From an uncultured Elusimicrobiales bacterium (GTDB lineage: Bacteria > Elusimicrobiota > Elusimicrobia > Elusimicrobiales > Elusimicrobiaceae), in contig CAKUKI010000005.1 in assembly GCA_934662565.1 (NCBI GenBank), forward strand, positions 112,934-176,933: 64,000 nucleotides of DNA, in the 5' to 3' direction. Positions 19,821-28,742 of this stretch are shown piece by piece. Below the pieces are notes generated by a model. The model was not told the DNA's origin. It made no database searches and worked only from the letters and a program-made list of their open reading frames with translations. The translations under genes and the position numbers were made by a program. Each line of letters starts with the position of its first letter. The first letter of the stretch is position 1.

Positions 19821-20045
19821 CTACTCAATGCTGTTGACGCCGCCCAAGATTTTCTGTTTGATGCTGTCAAATACTTCCGGCATCATTTTTTTAACCAAGG
19901 TGCCCACCAACAACGCAATACCCACTACAACGCCCAACATCAAGATATACTCAATGGTGTTCTGCCCTTCTTTCTTTTTCATGCAAGAAATGGCGGCGTT
20001 TTTAATGGCTTCCAGCTTGTTTTCCAAGGCAATAATAAACTTCAT
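19821..20045 (-). CDS. flp: Flp pilin, probable major subunit
   Basis: A 74-residue prepilin. A 27-residue leader ending KKKEG precedes QNTIEYILMLGVVVGIALLV, with the Glu at position five of the mature form and a Tyr next to it, as in Flp pilins. The mature part is about 47 residues and ends KQKILGGVNSIE, a normal length for Flp major pilin. GGAGG lies a few bases before the ATG. It follows another Flp-like gene at a short distance and precedes tadE. No prepilin peptidase (TadV) gene is present in the window. Confidence 0.85.
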   Translation of the reverse strand: MKFIIALENKLEAIKNAAISCMKKKEGQNTIEYILMLGVVVGIALLVGTLVKKMMPEVFDSIKQKILGGVNSIE

Positions 20046-20069
20046 TTGCGTTCCTCCTAATTTGTAAAA

Positions 20070-20255
20070 TCAATTTGCTTCGTATACTTCTAAAATCACT
20101 TTAGACCCCTGTTCAAACTGCTGGGGGATAATATGGGAATAAAACGCATAAAAAGCCAAAAAAGCACTAAACAAGGCCGCCGCCGTAATAACATATTCTA
20201 TGGCAGTTTGCCCTTTTTTATTCTTTATCAGCGTTGCGTTTTCCCCATGTTTCAT
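20070..20255 (-). CDS. Flp-type pilin, second subunit
   Basis: A 61-residue prepilin with leader ending KNKKG and mature start QTAIEYVITAAALFSAFLAF. The conserved E-Y pair is present. The tail is short and acidic (QGSKVILEVYEAN). It is encoded three bases after the PorV-like gene and just before the main flp gene. It may be a minor or alternative pilin. The Aro-rich helix end (FYAFYSHI) differs from the other two Flp-like peptides of the window. Confidence 0.78.
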   Translation of the reverse strand: MKHGENATLIKNKKGQTAIEYVITAAALFSAFLAFYAFYSHIIPQQFEQGSKVILEVYEAN

Positions 20256-20258
20256 ACA

Positions 20259-21224
20259 TTAAAATTGAATGCCCACCGCAATCTGTTGCGAGGTTCCCAA
20301 TGCCCCAAACGGCGTGACGGCATAGTCAATAGAGGCCCCATAGCCAAACAATTCGGAGCTATAAATACCAAACCCAAAGGATACTTTAGAAGTTTCATCC
20401 AACCCTAAGCTTTGCAGGCCTTTGCTGGTGCTGATACCCGTATTGTCGCGCGTATAATAACCCACGCGCAAATCAAAGCGGGCAACGGACAACAAATCTT
20501 CCGGAATGTGCACTTCCAACCCCACGCCATAGCGGGCGTCGTCGTCGCGGTAGTCCATATATTCGCCGGAGATAGTAAAGTAGCGGGTATTCAAATCCGC
20601 CCCCAAACGCAGTCCGCGGGGCATATCGTCTTTATCGCCAATGTTTACAATGGCGCCGCCTAATCCCAACCAATTTACCAAGCGTAATTTAGCGCCCACA
20701 TCAAACCCTACATTGGTGTAGCGGTTAGAATCCAGCTTTTCGTTAATATATTTAGCGGTACCGCCGATTTGCAACTTTTGGCTAAAGAACCCGCGCGCCA
20801 AAGACAGGCTGCCCACAAAGTTTTGCACCGGGTGGGAGCCTTCATACTGCGGGCGGCCCTGCGTATCGCGGTAATCAAAGCCGCTCATATCCATATAGTT
20901 GAGCGTGACGCCGATAATGGTTTTACCTATCGGTTGCAAATAGCCCAAGGTGCGGGCTTTGTAGCCTTGCAGGTAGTCCAGATACGAAAACTGCAGCTCA
21001 CGCGACGTGGCCGACGCGGCACCGGCCGGATTCCAAAACAAGGCTTCCGGACCGTCCGCAATAGACACATACGCATTCCCCAAGGCTTGCGCACGCGGGG
21101 AGCCGGCATCAATCTTTAAGAACTGGCTGGCACTGGTGCCGGCCCAGTCGTTAATAGCATAGGCCGGAGCGCTGAACAAACCGGCGGCTAAACAAGCGGC
21201 TAAAACTTTTATTTTTATATTCAT
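20259..21224 (-). CDS. PorV/PorQ-like outer-membrane beta-barrel protein
   Basis: A 321-residue protein with a signal peptide (VLAACLAAGLFSAPAYA). The N-terminal motif SASQFLKIDAGSPRAQALGN plus AYVSIADGPEALFWNPAGAA is typical of the PorV/PorQ (UPF0164, FadL-like) family. The rest is alternating aromatic/polar strands with frequent G-D/N turns and a terminal aromatic (AVGIQF), fitting an outer-membrane barrel. PorV acts in type IX secretion as a shuttle for proteins with a C-terminal sorting domain; here it is next to a giant protein with a FlgD-Ig C-terminal domain. It may deliver that protein to the surface. It precedes the flp pilin genes. Confidence 0.82.
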   Translation of the reverse strand: MNIKIKVLAACLAAGLFSAPAYAINDWAGTSASQFLKIDAGSPRAQALGNAYVSIADGPEALFWNPAGAASATSRELQFSYLDYLQGYKARTLGYLQPIGKTIIGVTLNYMDMSGFDYRDTQGRPQYEGSHPVQNFVGSLSLARGFFSQKLQIGGTAKYINEKLDSNRYTNVGFDVGAKLRLVNWLGLGGAIVNIGDKDDMPRGLRLGADLNTRYFTISGEYMDYRDDDARYGVGLEVHIPEDLLSVARFDLRVGYYTRDNTGISTSKGLQSLGLDETSKVSFGFGIYSSELFGYGASIDYAVTPFGALGTSQQIAVGIQF

Positions 21225-21239
21225 ATATTCCTTTTTACC

Positions 21240-24200
21240 TTACGGAATCAAAATTTTCACTACTTTTTGGCAGTGTTCGCGGCCGTTTTGGGCCTTAAAG
21301 TCCACCAATCCAAAGTACACACCGCGGGCCACTTTTTTGCCGTGCTGGTTGGTTTTATCCCAGCGGCAACGCAGGGCCGCATTGCGGACGTTGGCAAACG
21401 TGGTTTCGTCCACTTTATCCCCGCTGATGTTATTATCGGGGCTGAAAGACAGCGTTTGCCCAATGGTGGTTGTATAGTTGTTGGCATCCACGCAGGTATA
21501 ACCGCTATCGCGAATCAGCGTGCCCGCCAAGGTATACAACTTGATAGACATGGTACCCGGCACCGGCATTTTGGTAATTTCCAACGTGCCGTAGGGTTGG
21601 CGCAACGGGTTGGGATAGAAGAATACCGTTTTCTCCCAATCGGAGCAGACAAAGCGGCCGTCCCCAATGGCAATAGTAGCTTTATGCAGGGTTCTGTATT
21701 GGTCCGCATCCGCCACATAATTTACTTTCCAGTCCGCGGCATCCAAAGCGGCATCATCCCCGGGGATAATTTCGCCCGTAATGGTATCAATATCGGCAGA
21801 GGCCGTGGCCGTGACGAAGCGGAACGGATACGTCCCGTCCGGCACTTCCTGCTGGGCATAGTCGCGGCCGTCCCATTCCTCGGTAATTAAGGTAGTGGAA
21901 GGGCGAATCCCCACAATACTGCGCACGAGGACTTCGTTAATATCTTTTACTTCTTTACCCGTGGTGGGGTTGCGCAGGGTACCTTTTTGATAATCGTAAA
22001 CCGTGGTACCGGGTTTAAAGATTTGGATAGCTACTTTCATAGGTACGGAAATTTGGTAGCTTATCGGTACGTTTTGCCCGCGCACCGCTTGGGCATAGCC
22101 GTCCACTTCCAAGAGGTCAAACACTTTTAACAGGTCCGCATTTAAGGAAATGCTCTTGACGGTTTCCTGATACAAGTTAGCATCCGGATAGTTTTTGGCA
22201 ATAAAGCGTACTTCATACACGGCCGATTTTACATAATAGCCGTTGTCGTCCGTACCGTCCCAATACACTTTGCGGGTGACGTTCGGGTCAAAATTGCCCG
22301 TATTCATAACGGTAGTGGTGGCTAAATGTTTGCAGACATCCCCCACTTGGTTATTTTTCTGGCTGCCGTCCGTGGCGGTGGTGGTGCAGACGTTCGGTTT
22401 CAACGCTACAATCTGCACGTCTACCGTAGCCGCACGGGATACCGCAAAGTTGATTTCATACGGCGGCACAAATACCGGGCCGCTGGATACGTTAAACAGC
22501 TGGGGCTGGTTCGGGTATACCGCGGTGGAGCCGTCCAGAAAGAACACCGGTCCGCGGGTCACGTTAATGCGGGAGCTGGGTTTTTCCGTAGCGTAAATGA
22601 AAGACTCTTGTTTTACTTCTTCCGCTTTGGTAAACGGTTTCAACGTGGTAGCATCATAGTACACAGACACCGGTTCATTGGAGCGGGCAGAAATGTAGAA
22701 CGGATATTGGCCGTCCGGCACCATTTCATACGCGCAGGATTTCAAATCGGTAGCGCCTTTGCACTGGGCGGAAGACGGATTGTAGAAATACAGCGCATCC
22801 CATTCTTCCACAATGCGGGAGCCTTCGCCGGGGCGGGTGGAGCTGGCGTCAAAGGTTTTGACGGGCTGCAAGCGCACATCCAACGCGGCAGAGCTGTTGG
22901 CCGGATAGTTGGTAAAGGTGGTATCGTTTACATAAATACATGCATTACGAGATGAAATTCTGGACGGTACCACATATTGAACTAACGCCCCACTACAAGT
23001 TCCATTAGGATTAGTGGAATTAACAATCCAGTCTTTGTCTGCAGGACAGAAAACTTCCTTATTGTCTCTCGCACATACTTTAGGCGGCCACCCGCTCATG
23101 GTTTTGGTGGTGGTAGTGGCCACAGACTCCACTTTGTATTTATTTTGGGCACGGCAGGTAGCCAGCGCATCCGCTTCCGTAATGCCCGCGCACTGGGCGG
23201 ACAGTTCGGCTTCCGTAGCCAGCGTGACGGTTTTTTGGGTGACAACCACCGTCGTTATATTATTGTTGAACGTGCGTTGGGTGTCGTAAGTGGTACCCAC
23301 CGTGGCAGACGGCACATACGCCGTGGTGGTAGCCGTAGTCGGCCCAGTGGCAGTTTCGGAATTATTTAACGTATTATCCACCGGAATGACCACATCTTTA
23401 TTATAAATGTTTACCTGCACATTCATTGCTTTAGAAAGGTAATAGCTAATGGTGGCTTTCGCCTCGCTATCGCCATACACGTCCGTCGTGGCAACGTCTA
23501 CCACATGGTACAAGTCCACCGGGAAAACCGCCGTAGCCGTGTTGACCATATCCGGAAACATACCGTCTTTGGCTTTTACGGCAAATACATAGGTGCCGGG
23601 GCCCACCATACGGCCGGCGTCGTCGCGGCCGTCCCAACTTAACGTATTAATTTGTTGGGCTACGCCGGGTTGACCCTCCGCGGGCGTTAAGTGTTTTACC
23701 GTAAGCCCGGCGGTGTTTTGCACCTCGGCACTGGCGGTAGAATCACGCGATAAGATATATTTGAAAACAAACGGGTCCAACCCATACACAGTGGGGCTGG
23801 AACCCACCGTGGAATAGCTGACCGGCTGAATGGTAATATCCACCAGACCCCGTTCCACCGGCATAGTGCCGATAGTATAGTTAACCGTTTTAACACCGCT
23901 GTAAGTGACACCAGCCGCATTGGTGTATTTTTCCTGATACGGGATTTCCGCCCACAGCACATAGACGTAGTTGCCGTCCGGCATGGGGGCGCCTTTTATA
24001 AAGGTTTTTGTGTCCAACGCCGCAATAGTCTTAATGCCGTTGCAGGTGTCTTTGTCCATACAGGTACCGTCCCACTTAGTAGTATAAGTGGCGCGGGAAC
24101 CGCGTTCTTCTACGGACGAATACACCCGATATCCGGTATCCGCTTTAATGGTGGGAGAAACGGCGTTCCCATCGGTGGGCGTGGTGGTTTTTTCAAATTG

Positions 24201-25793
24201 GGTGCCCGGCGTATACACTTCAAAATAGACCTTGGAAGATTCCGTGGGTACATATTTAATGGTGGCATACGCGGTAGATTGTTTGTTTAAGCCGGTCACA
24301 ACCACGTCCGTCAGTTTTAAGGGGTCCAAAGACAACTGACGGGTGACGGCGCGGGAAAAGTCTATGCCCGGCCATTCATCTTGAGATTTGGCTTGAATGG
24401 AAATTACATAGTTGCCGGCAGGCAGTAAGCGGCCGGAATCGTCGCGGCCGTCCCAAGAGTCAAATTCCACTAATTGCTTATCGGAATCCGCCCCTTTCAT
24501 ACCTTCGCCCAAGCGGGGTTTCCAATCCACCAGCAAGCGGCGCAGGTTGCCGGTAGCTAAATCGGACGGAGTAGCCGTGCCGGTATAGGAGCTGGCGCCC
24601 GTCGTTTCGGCATCGTAAATGGCAATACGCACATCGGAATCTTTACTCAAGCGGTAAGCCACCGTGTACGGTTGGGCGGAAACAGACGTAATGTTCCCCA
24701 CCACCGTAGGCGTGCTGCGCACGGTGTGTACGTTGGTGACATCCACCTGTATCGGGATTTGGTTTTCGCCGGGGTACGGGATGGTGGAATCAATATTAAT
24801 TTTATCTACGGTGATGTTATCGCCGGGAACGTCGCTCTGCACGGTGGCGCGGAAACCGTATTGGCCGTTGGTTTTGCCAAACTCACCGCTGATTTCGTAA
24901 GAGCCGTCCCACCCGGCGCAGAAAGACATGGGGGAGCCGTATTCTCTGCCGTTATCGTCAAAAATAACACAGTTAGTAGCTCCTGTCACCCCGCCATATT
25001 GATTAGTACAACATGGCTCTCCGGCATCCGTGAAACCTGTATTCTCACAGTTTTTCGTTATATAATCTAAAGTAGGCTTCCCTGTAGCACCTTCCTTCTT
25101 ACATTTCATGCTACCATCAGTAGCTTTGGAGCAATATAAGTTTGCGCTAGGACAAGTGGTACCTTTTTGGGCTTCATAGCAGTGATAAGAACCGCAAATA
25201 TAGTCTTCCGCTTGGACCGTACCATTTTCTCCGGAACCGGGGTACATGGTTAAGGTGCGGATAGGCGGAGTATCGTTGGAGCTGGCAATGTTTTTGCCGC
25301 CATAGTATTTAACAATATCAAATTTAATGGTTTGTAAGGGAAACGCAATAGAATAGGTACTCATGGCCAAGGGCTTATTGGCGCAGTAGACCGTCATACA
25401 CAACCCTAAACAATGGTTGGGGTAGTTGTTAGCCTGCTCCGGGGACGGATACGGTTGGTCGTATTCAATCAGGGCAGAATTTTCCCACGGGTCATCATAG
25501 GCGGAACCGTTGGCATTTGTTAAACTTCCTTCAACAAAACTGCGGTTGCTTGCAGAGTTTTTCAAATCCGCGCCCAAATCTCCCGCTTTCCATCCGCAAT
25601 ATTGATCAGTAGTGTCTGTGGCACCGTCTTGATAAAACACCCCGGCAAATTTAACGTCTGCCTGTGCTTGCGCAAAAGCGGGCACCGCCGCCGATAACAA
25701 AAGCAAAGGCAAAGCCGCCGCCAAGGCCGCTTTCCCCGCAAAAAACTTACACATTTTTGTAAATGTCATATTGTTTGTTTTGTAGTTTCCCAT
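21240..25793 (-). CDS. giant secreted protein with repeated FlgD-like Ig modules
   Basis: A 1517-residue protein with a signal sequence (AALAAALPLLLLSAAVPAFA, about residues 18-42). No good ribosome binding site distinguishes the ATG at 25793 from those at 25769 or 25754. It contains at least five FlgD-type Ig modules marked by a W-DGRDD-GR...G-Y element, for example FDSWDGRDDSGRLLPAGNYV, LSWDGRDDAGRMVGPGTYVF, VYWDGTDDNGYYVKSAVYEV and EEWDGRDYAQQEVPDGTYPF. The C-terminal module ends RWDKTNQHGKKVARGVYFGL and KVVKILIP, like type IX-style C-terminal domains. A Cys-rich insert lies near 195-290 and another near 900-950. It begins the Tad locus, directly upstream of the PorV-like barrel. It is probably an adhesin or surface filament-associated protein. 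Confidence 0.82.
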   Translation of the reverse strand: MGNYKTNNMTFTKMCKFFAGKAALAAALPLLLLSAAVPAFAQAQADVKFAGVFYQDGATDTTDQYCGWKAGDLGADLKNSASNRSFVEGSLTNANGSAYDDPWENSALIEYDQPYPSPEQANNYPNHCLGLCMTVYCANKPLAMSTYSIAFPLQTIKFDIVKYYGGKNIASSNDTPPIRTLTMYPGSGENGTVQAEDYICGSYHCYEAQKGTTCPSANLYCSKATDGSMKCKKEGATGKPTLDYITKNCENTGFTDAGEPCCTNQYGGVTGATNCVIFDDNGREYGSPMSFCAGWDGSYEISGEFGKTNGQYGFRATVQSDVPGDNITVDKINIDSTIPYPGENQIPIQVDVTNVHTVRSTPTVVGNITSVSAQPYTVAYRLSKDSDVRIAIYDAETTGASSYTGTATPSDLATGNLRRLLVDWKPRLGEGMKGADSDKQLVEFDSWDGRDDSGRLLPAGNYVISIQAKSQDEWPGIDFSRAVTRQLSLDPLKLTDVVVTGLNKQSTAYATIKYVPTESSKVYFEVYTPGTQFEKTTTPTDGNAVSPTIKADTGYRVYSSVEERGSRATYTTKWDGTCMDKDTCNGIKTIAALDTKTFIKGAPMPDGNYVYVLWAEIPYQEKYTNAAGVTYSGVKTVNYTIGTMPVERGLVDITIQPVSYSTVGSSPTVYGLDPFVFKYILSRDSTASAEVQNTAGLTVKHLTPAEGQPGVAQQINTLSWDGRDDAGRMVGPGTYVFAVKAKDGMFPDMVNTATAVFPVDLYHVVDVATTDVYGDSEAKATISYYLSKAMNVQVNIYNKDVVIPVDNTLNNSETATGPTTATTTAYVPSATVGTTYDTQRTFNNNITTVVVTQKTVTLATEAELSAQCAGITEADALATCRAQNKYKVESVATTTTKTMSGWPPKVCARDNKEVFCPADKDWIVNSTNPNGTCSGALVQYVVPSRISSRNACIYVNDTTFTNYPANSSAALDVRLQPVKTFDASSTRPGEGSRIVEEWDALYFYNPSSAQCKGATDLKSCAYEMVPDGQYPFYISARSNEPVSVYYDATTLKPFTKAEEVKQESFIYATEKPSSRINVTRGPVFFLDGSTAVYPNQPQLFNVSSGPVFVPPYEINFAVSRAATVDVQIVALKPNVCTTTATDGSQKNNQVGDVCKHLATTTVMNTGNFDPNVTRKVYWDGTDDNGYYVKSAVYEVRFIAKNYPDANLYQETVKSISLNADLLKVFDLLEVDGYAQAVRGQNVPISYQISVPMKVAIQIFKPGTTVYDYQKGTLRNPTTGKEVKDINEVLVRSIVGIRPSTTLITEEWDGRDYAQQEVPDGTYPFRFVTATASADIDTITGEIIPGDDAALDAADWKVNYVADADQYRTLHKATIAIGDGRFVCSDWEKTVFFYPNPLRQPYGTLEITKMPVPGTMSIKLYTLAGTLIRDSGYTCVDANNYTTTIGQTLSFSPDNNISGDKVDETTFANVRNAALRCRWDKTNQHGKKVARGVYFGLVDFKAQNGREHCQKVVKILIP

Positions 25794-26033
25794 AGATATT
25801 AAACCAAATACTAATTAAAAATTAAGCCCTTCAAAAATCCTTGCTCCGTCGTGCGCGGGTAAAAATGCCACGCGCCGGCGCCACGCATACCATATATTAT
25901 ATATAAAATATGCCCAGCACCTACACTTATAAATTTTTGCAACTTTTGGCGTACTTGTCAACTGTTTTCTGTCCTCGTGCGCGGGCCGGATAAAATTTCC
26001 CCGCGCGGTGCACTTTTTGGGGCCAGTAAAAAA
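25794..26033 (-). other. intergenic region upstream of the giant protein gene
   Basis: 240 bases without a gene. On the minus strand it has TTGACA at 25961-25956, but no good -10 at 16-18 bases; TATAAG lies 24 bases away. A separate AT run at about 25890-25915 (TATATATAAT) could serve as a -10. A GCGCGGG/CCCGCGC hairpin near 25978-26010 follows the stop of the cyclase gene but lacks a T-run. The promoter of the Tad locus is probably here, though I cannot place it firmly. Confidence 0.35.
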
Positions 26034-27530
26034 TTACTCCCGCGGGAGTACCGTTTCCCTATACAACGCAAACGCACCGCGCCCGTTTTGCTTTACATAA
26101 TACAACGCCTTGTCCGCTTTTTCCAACAAGCCGGAAGCGTCCGTTCCGTCTTGCGGGAAAACGGAAATCCCTTGGCTGATACTTAAATGCACGTCTTTGC
26201 CGTCCGTATATCGGGAGGGCAAGGTAATCGCGCGGATACGCTCCTGCAAGCGTTTGGAAATAATTTTGGCTTCTTCCCCATTGGTGCGCGGCAGCATAAT
26301 AACCATTTCGTCCCCACCAAAGCGGCACGGAAAGTCCGTCTGCCGTAAACTGGTGCGAATCACGCGGGAAACCTCTTTTAAGGCCCAATCCCCTATTTGG
26401 TGGCCGTAGCCGTCGTTAATTTGCTTGAACAGGTCAATATCCAAAATAATTAAAGACATCGTCAGGTCAAAGCGTTTAGAGCGGTAAATTTCGTCGGCAA
26501 ATTTTTCGTTAAAAAAGCGGCGCACGGGCAGTTTGGTTAGCTCGTCGTAATTGGAAAGCTCCTGCACGCGCTCAAACAACATGGCGTTATCTATGGCCAG
26601 CGCAATTTGGGTGGAAAACTGCTTTAATGAAATAAAATCCAAATACCCAATTTTGCGGCGGGAAAGTAAGTTATCAAAGGTTAAAAAACCTACCTTGTTG
26701 CGCTGTACCTTTAGCGGAATATAAATAACGCTTTTGCGGGAAGTATAGGTGTTGGGGGAGTCAAACACTTCGCGCAGGAGTTCTTTTTCCCCTTCTTTAA
26801 TGTCGGAGCCGTCCTGCGTAGTCACTTGGCCGGAAATATCCACCCCTAAAATGGATTTAATTTTGGTACCGTCGTAATTGGTTAAATACAGGCGCACGCG
26901 GTCAAAGCGGAAATACTTTTGAACGCCTTGCAAAATAAGCTCTAGGCCGTCGTTCAAGCGCAAAGAGGAGGCAAACACGGTGGCTAACTTATTTAACGCC
27001 GTGGATACCGCCAAGCGTTGGTTTTTGGCTTGGTCAATTTCCGTATTATGCAAGTTGTGGGAAATTTCTTTAGCCAGTGCCTTAATCAGTTTTTCTTCTT
27101 CGGCGGTAAAAACGCGGTTCTTGCGGAAGCGCTCCATGCGTATTACGCCCACTTTTTCCGCCATATAGGTGGAAACTTTTTCCCCTTGGATAGACATGGT
27201 GGGCTTTTGCCAGCGCACCAGCACATAGGCCGCGGGGTAGCTTAAATCCGTACTGACTACAAAACCGTCCCGCAGTAAAGACTTCAAAAACCAAGGCTCA
27301 TTTAATACGGATATATCTTCCTGCATATCCATACAGTATTCTTTTTTGCACATCATTTTTAAGGAGAGGAGCGCCCTATCCTGCTGCCAATTAAAAAAAT
27401 ACACACGGTTTAACTTAAATAAGTTCAACAAGGCCGGCAATGCACATTCCAGCAGTTCCCGCTTGTTTTGAAAGGACTGATTAAGCTGTTTGTGAAATTT
27501 ATAGAGTGTATAAGACTCTTTATCAAACAT
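26034..27530 (-). CDS. GAF-domain diguanylate cyclase
   Basis: A 498-residue soluble protein. The first 170 residues form an unassigned domain, perhaps a degenerate GAF. Residues about 180-330 are a clear GAF domain (LNKLATVFASSLRLNDGLEL to QIALAIDNAMLFERV). Residues about 335-498 are a GGDEF domain (LSNYDELTKLPVRRFFNEKF, IILDIDLFKQINDGYGHQIG). The active-site motif is FGGDEM, with Met for the usual Phe. An RxxD product-inhibition site (RQTD) lies five residues before it. It would make cyclic di-GMP in response to a cytoplasmic ligand. It starts three bases after the solute-binding-like gene and is probably its partner. It ends just upstream of the Tad locus, so c-di-GMP control of the pilus is possible. 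Confidence 0.87.
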   Translation of the reverse strand: MFDKESYTLYKFHKQLNQSFQNKRELLECALPALLNLFKLNRVYFFNWQQDRALLSLKMMCKKEYCMDMQEDISVLNEPWFLKSLLRDGFVVSTDLSYPAAYVLVRWQKPTMSIQGEKVSTYMAEKVGVIRMERFRKNRVFTAEEEKLIKALAKEISHNLHNTEIDQAKNQRLAVSTALNKLATVFASSLRLNDGLELILQGVQKYFRFDRVRLYLTNYDGTKIKSILGVDISGQVTTQDGSDIKEGEKELLREVFDSPNTYTSRKSVIYIPLKVQRNKVGFLTFDNLLSRRKIGYLDFISLKQFSTQIALAIDNAMLFERVQELSNYDELTKLPVRRFFNEKFADEIYRSKRFDLTMSLIILDIDLFKQINDGYGHQIGDWALKEVSRVIRTSLRQTDFPCRFGGDEMVIMLPRTNGEEAKIISKRLQERIRAITLPSRYTDGKDVHLSISQGISVFPQDGTDASGLLEKADKALYYVKQNGRGAFALYRETVLPRE

Positions 27531-27533
27531 AAA

Positions 27534-28739
27534 CTATCCCTCGTATAGTGAAAGCAAATGGTTAATTTCTTTACAGGCATTGTCCAAGGCGCGGTCCAAC
27601 CCTGCTAGGGTAAAGCGTTCTTCCACAATGTCTGTGGCACTGACGGCAAACACTTTATTTAATATTTCCATTACCGTGCCCGTCACCGTAATATTGGGCA
27701 AGGTTTTGGAAGACGCCAAAATGTTGCTATAGGTTTGCAACCGGCGCGCAGAAGAAAAAATAAACTGCTCAAAGGAATCTTCAAACGCCGGAAATACTTC
27801 CATCATCCCCGCATAGCGGATTTGGTTATCCGCCCGCGCGCACCACTTGATAAATTTTAAGGCGTTTTCTTTTTCTTTAGAAAGCACATTGACTATTAAA
27901 TTCATACCGGACAAGTAGGAATAATACACATTCCCTGTGGTGGGCACCGGCACCGTTTTTACGCGCAAGCCGCGTTTGGTATCAAAACTGGCCACCCCTT
28001 GTTTGCGGGAAATTAAAATGCTGGCTTTGCCGGAAACCATAGTGCCCAAGCTGCCGCGTTCGCGCAAAATGGGCATATATTCTTTAATGGCCAAGGTAAT
28101 ATAATCTTTCAGGCCGGCCTTAAATTGCGGGGTATTAATCAGGCAGGTTTTCAAATCGGGCGAGAACAGCTCCGCGCCGCGGTCCCACACGGCCGGAAGC
28201 GCGCAGCGGACGGAAAGCGAGCCGCGCCAATCGCTATTTTGCATGGGATAATAGCCGGGGTTATCCCTAAACGCGCGTTTGAGCGCCTCGCACACGCTTA
28301 ACAGGCCGTCCCAAGTGGCCAGTTCTTCTTCCGGATGGGCGGAAACCATTTTCAAGTGGTCGCCGCGGAAGTGTAAGGCGCTCATATCAAACCACCACGG
28401 ATAGGAATGAATATCCTTCGTTCCCGGGCGATAACAATGCGGTTTGAGCGGAAACAACACATTACTTAAAGAAAGCCCGGGGTCTAATTTAGAAAGGTTT
28501 TCCGCCACGCCGGCCCGCGTCAACAGCGCCGTCCAGTAGTGCGGGATTTGCACCAAATCCGGTATTTCTTCTTCCGGCGCCGGATTTTTAAGCATAAAAA
28601 TTTTGCGCCACAGCACATTGCGCGTAAACACGCGCACGGTCAGCTCCACGCCGGGATGTTCTTTTTCAAACAAACGGCGGAGCAACTCATAATCTTCTTT
28701 CGTGCGGGCGCCGGAATCCGGCATGACCCAAATAATCAT
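27534..28739 (-). CDS. solute-binding protein-like, without signal peptide
   Basis: A 401-residue protein resembling family 1 extracellular solute-binding proteins (MIIWVMPDSGARTKEDYELL, FEKEHPGVELTVRVF, IPDLVQIPHYWTALLTRAGV, KFIKWCARADNQIRYAG). The protein begins at what is normally the start of the mature domain: no signal peptide or lipobox is encoded, and the tsaD stop codon is only three bases upstream of the start. It therefore appears cytoplasmic, which is unusual for this fold. No permease or ATPase genes are near. It is translationally close to the GAF-GGDEF cyclase, so an internal ligand sensor feeding the cyclase is a reasonable hypothesis. Confidence 0.75.
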   Translation of the reverse strand: MIIWVMPDSGARTKEDYELLRRLFEKEHPGVELTVRVFTRNVLWRKIFMLKNPAPEEEIPDLVQIPHYWTALLTRAGVAENLSKLDPGLSLSNVLFPLKPHCYRPGTKDIHSYPWWFDMSALHFRGDHLKMVSAHPEEELATWDGLLSVCEALKRAFRDNPGYYPMQNSDWRGSLSVRCALPAVWDRGAELFSPDLKTCLINTPQFKAGLKDYITLAIKEYMPILRERGSLGTMVSGKASILISRKQGVASFDTKRGLRVKTVPVPTTGNVYYSYLSGMNLIVNVLSKEKENALKFIKWCARADNQIRYAGMMEVFPAFEDSFEQFIFSSARRLQTYSNILASSKTLPNITVTGTVMEILNKVFAVSATDIVEERFTLAGLDRALDNACKEINHLLSLYEG

Positions 28740-28742
28740 AGC

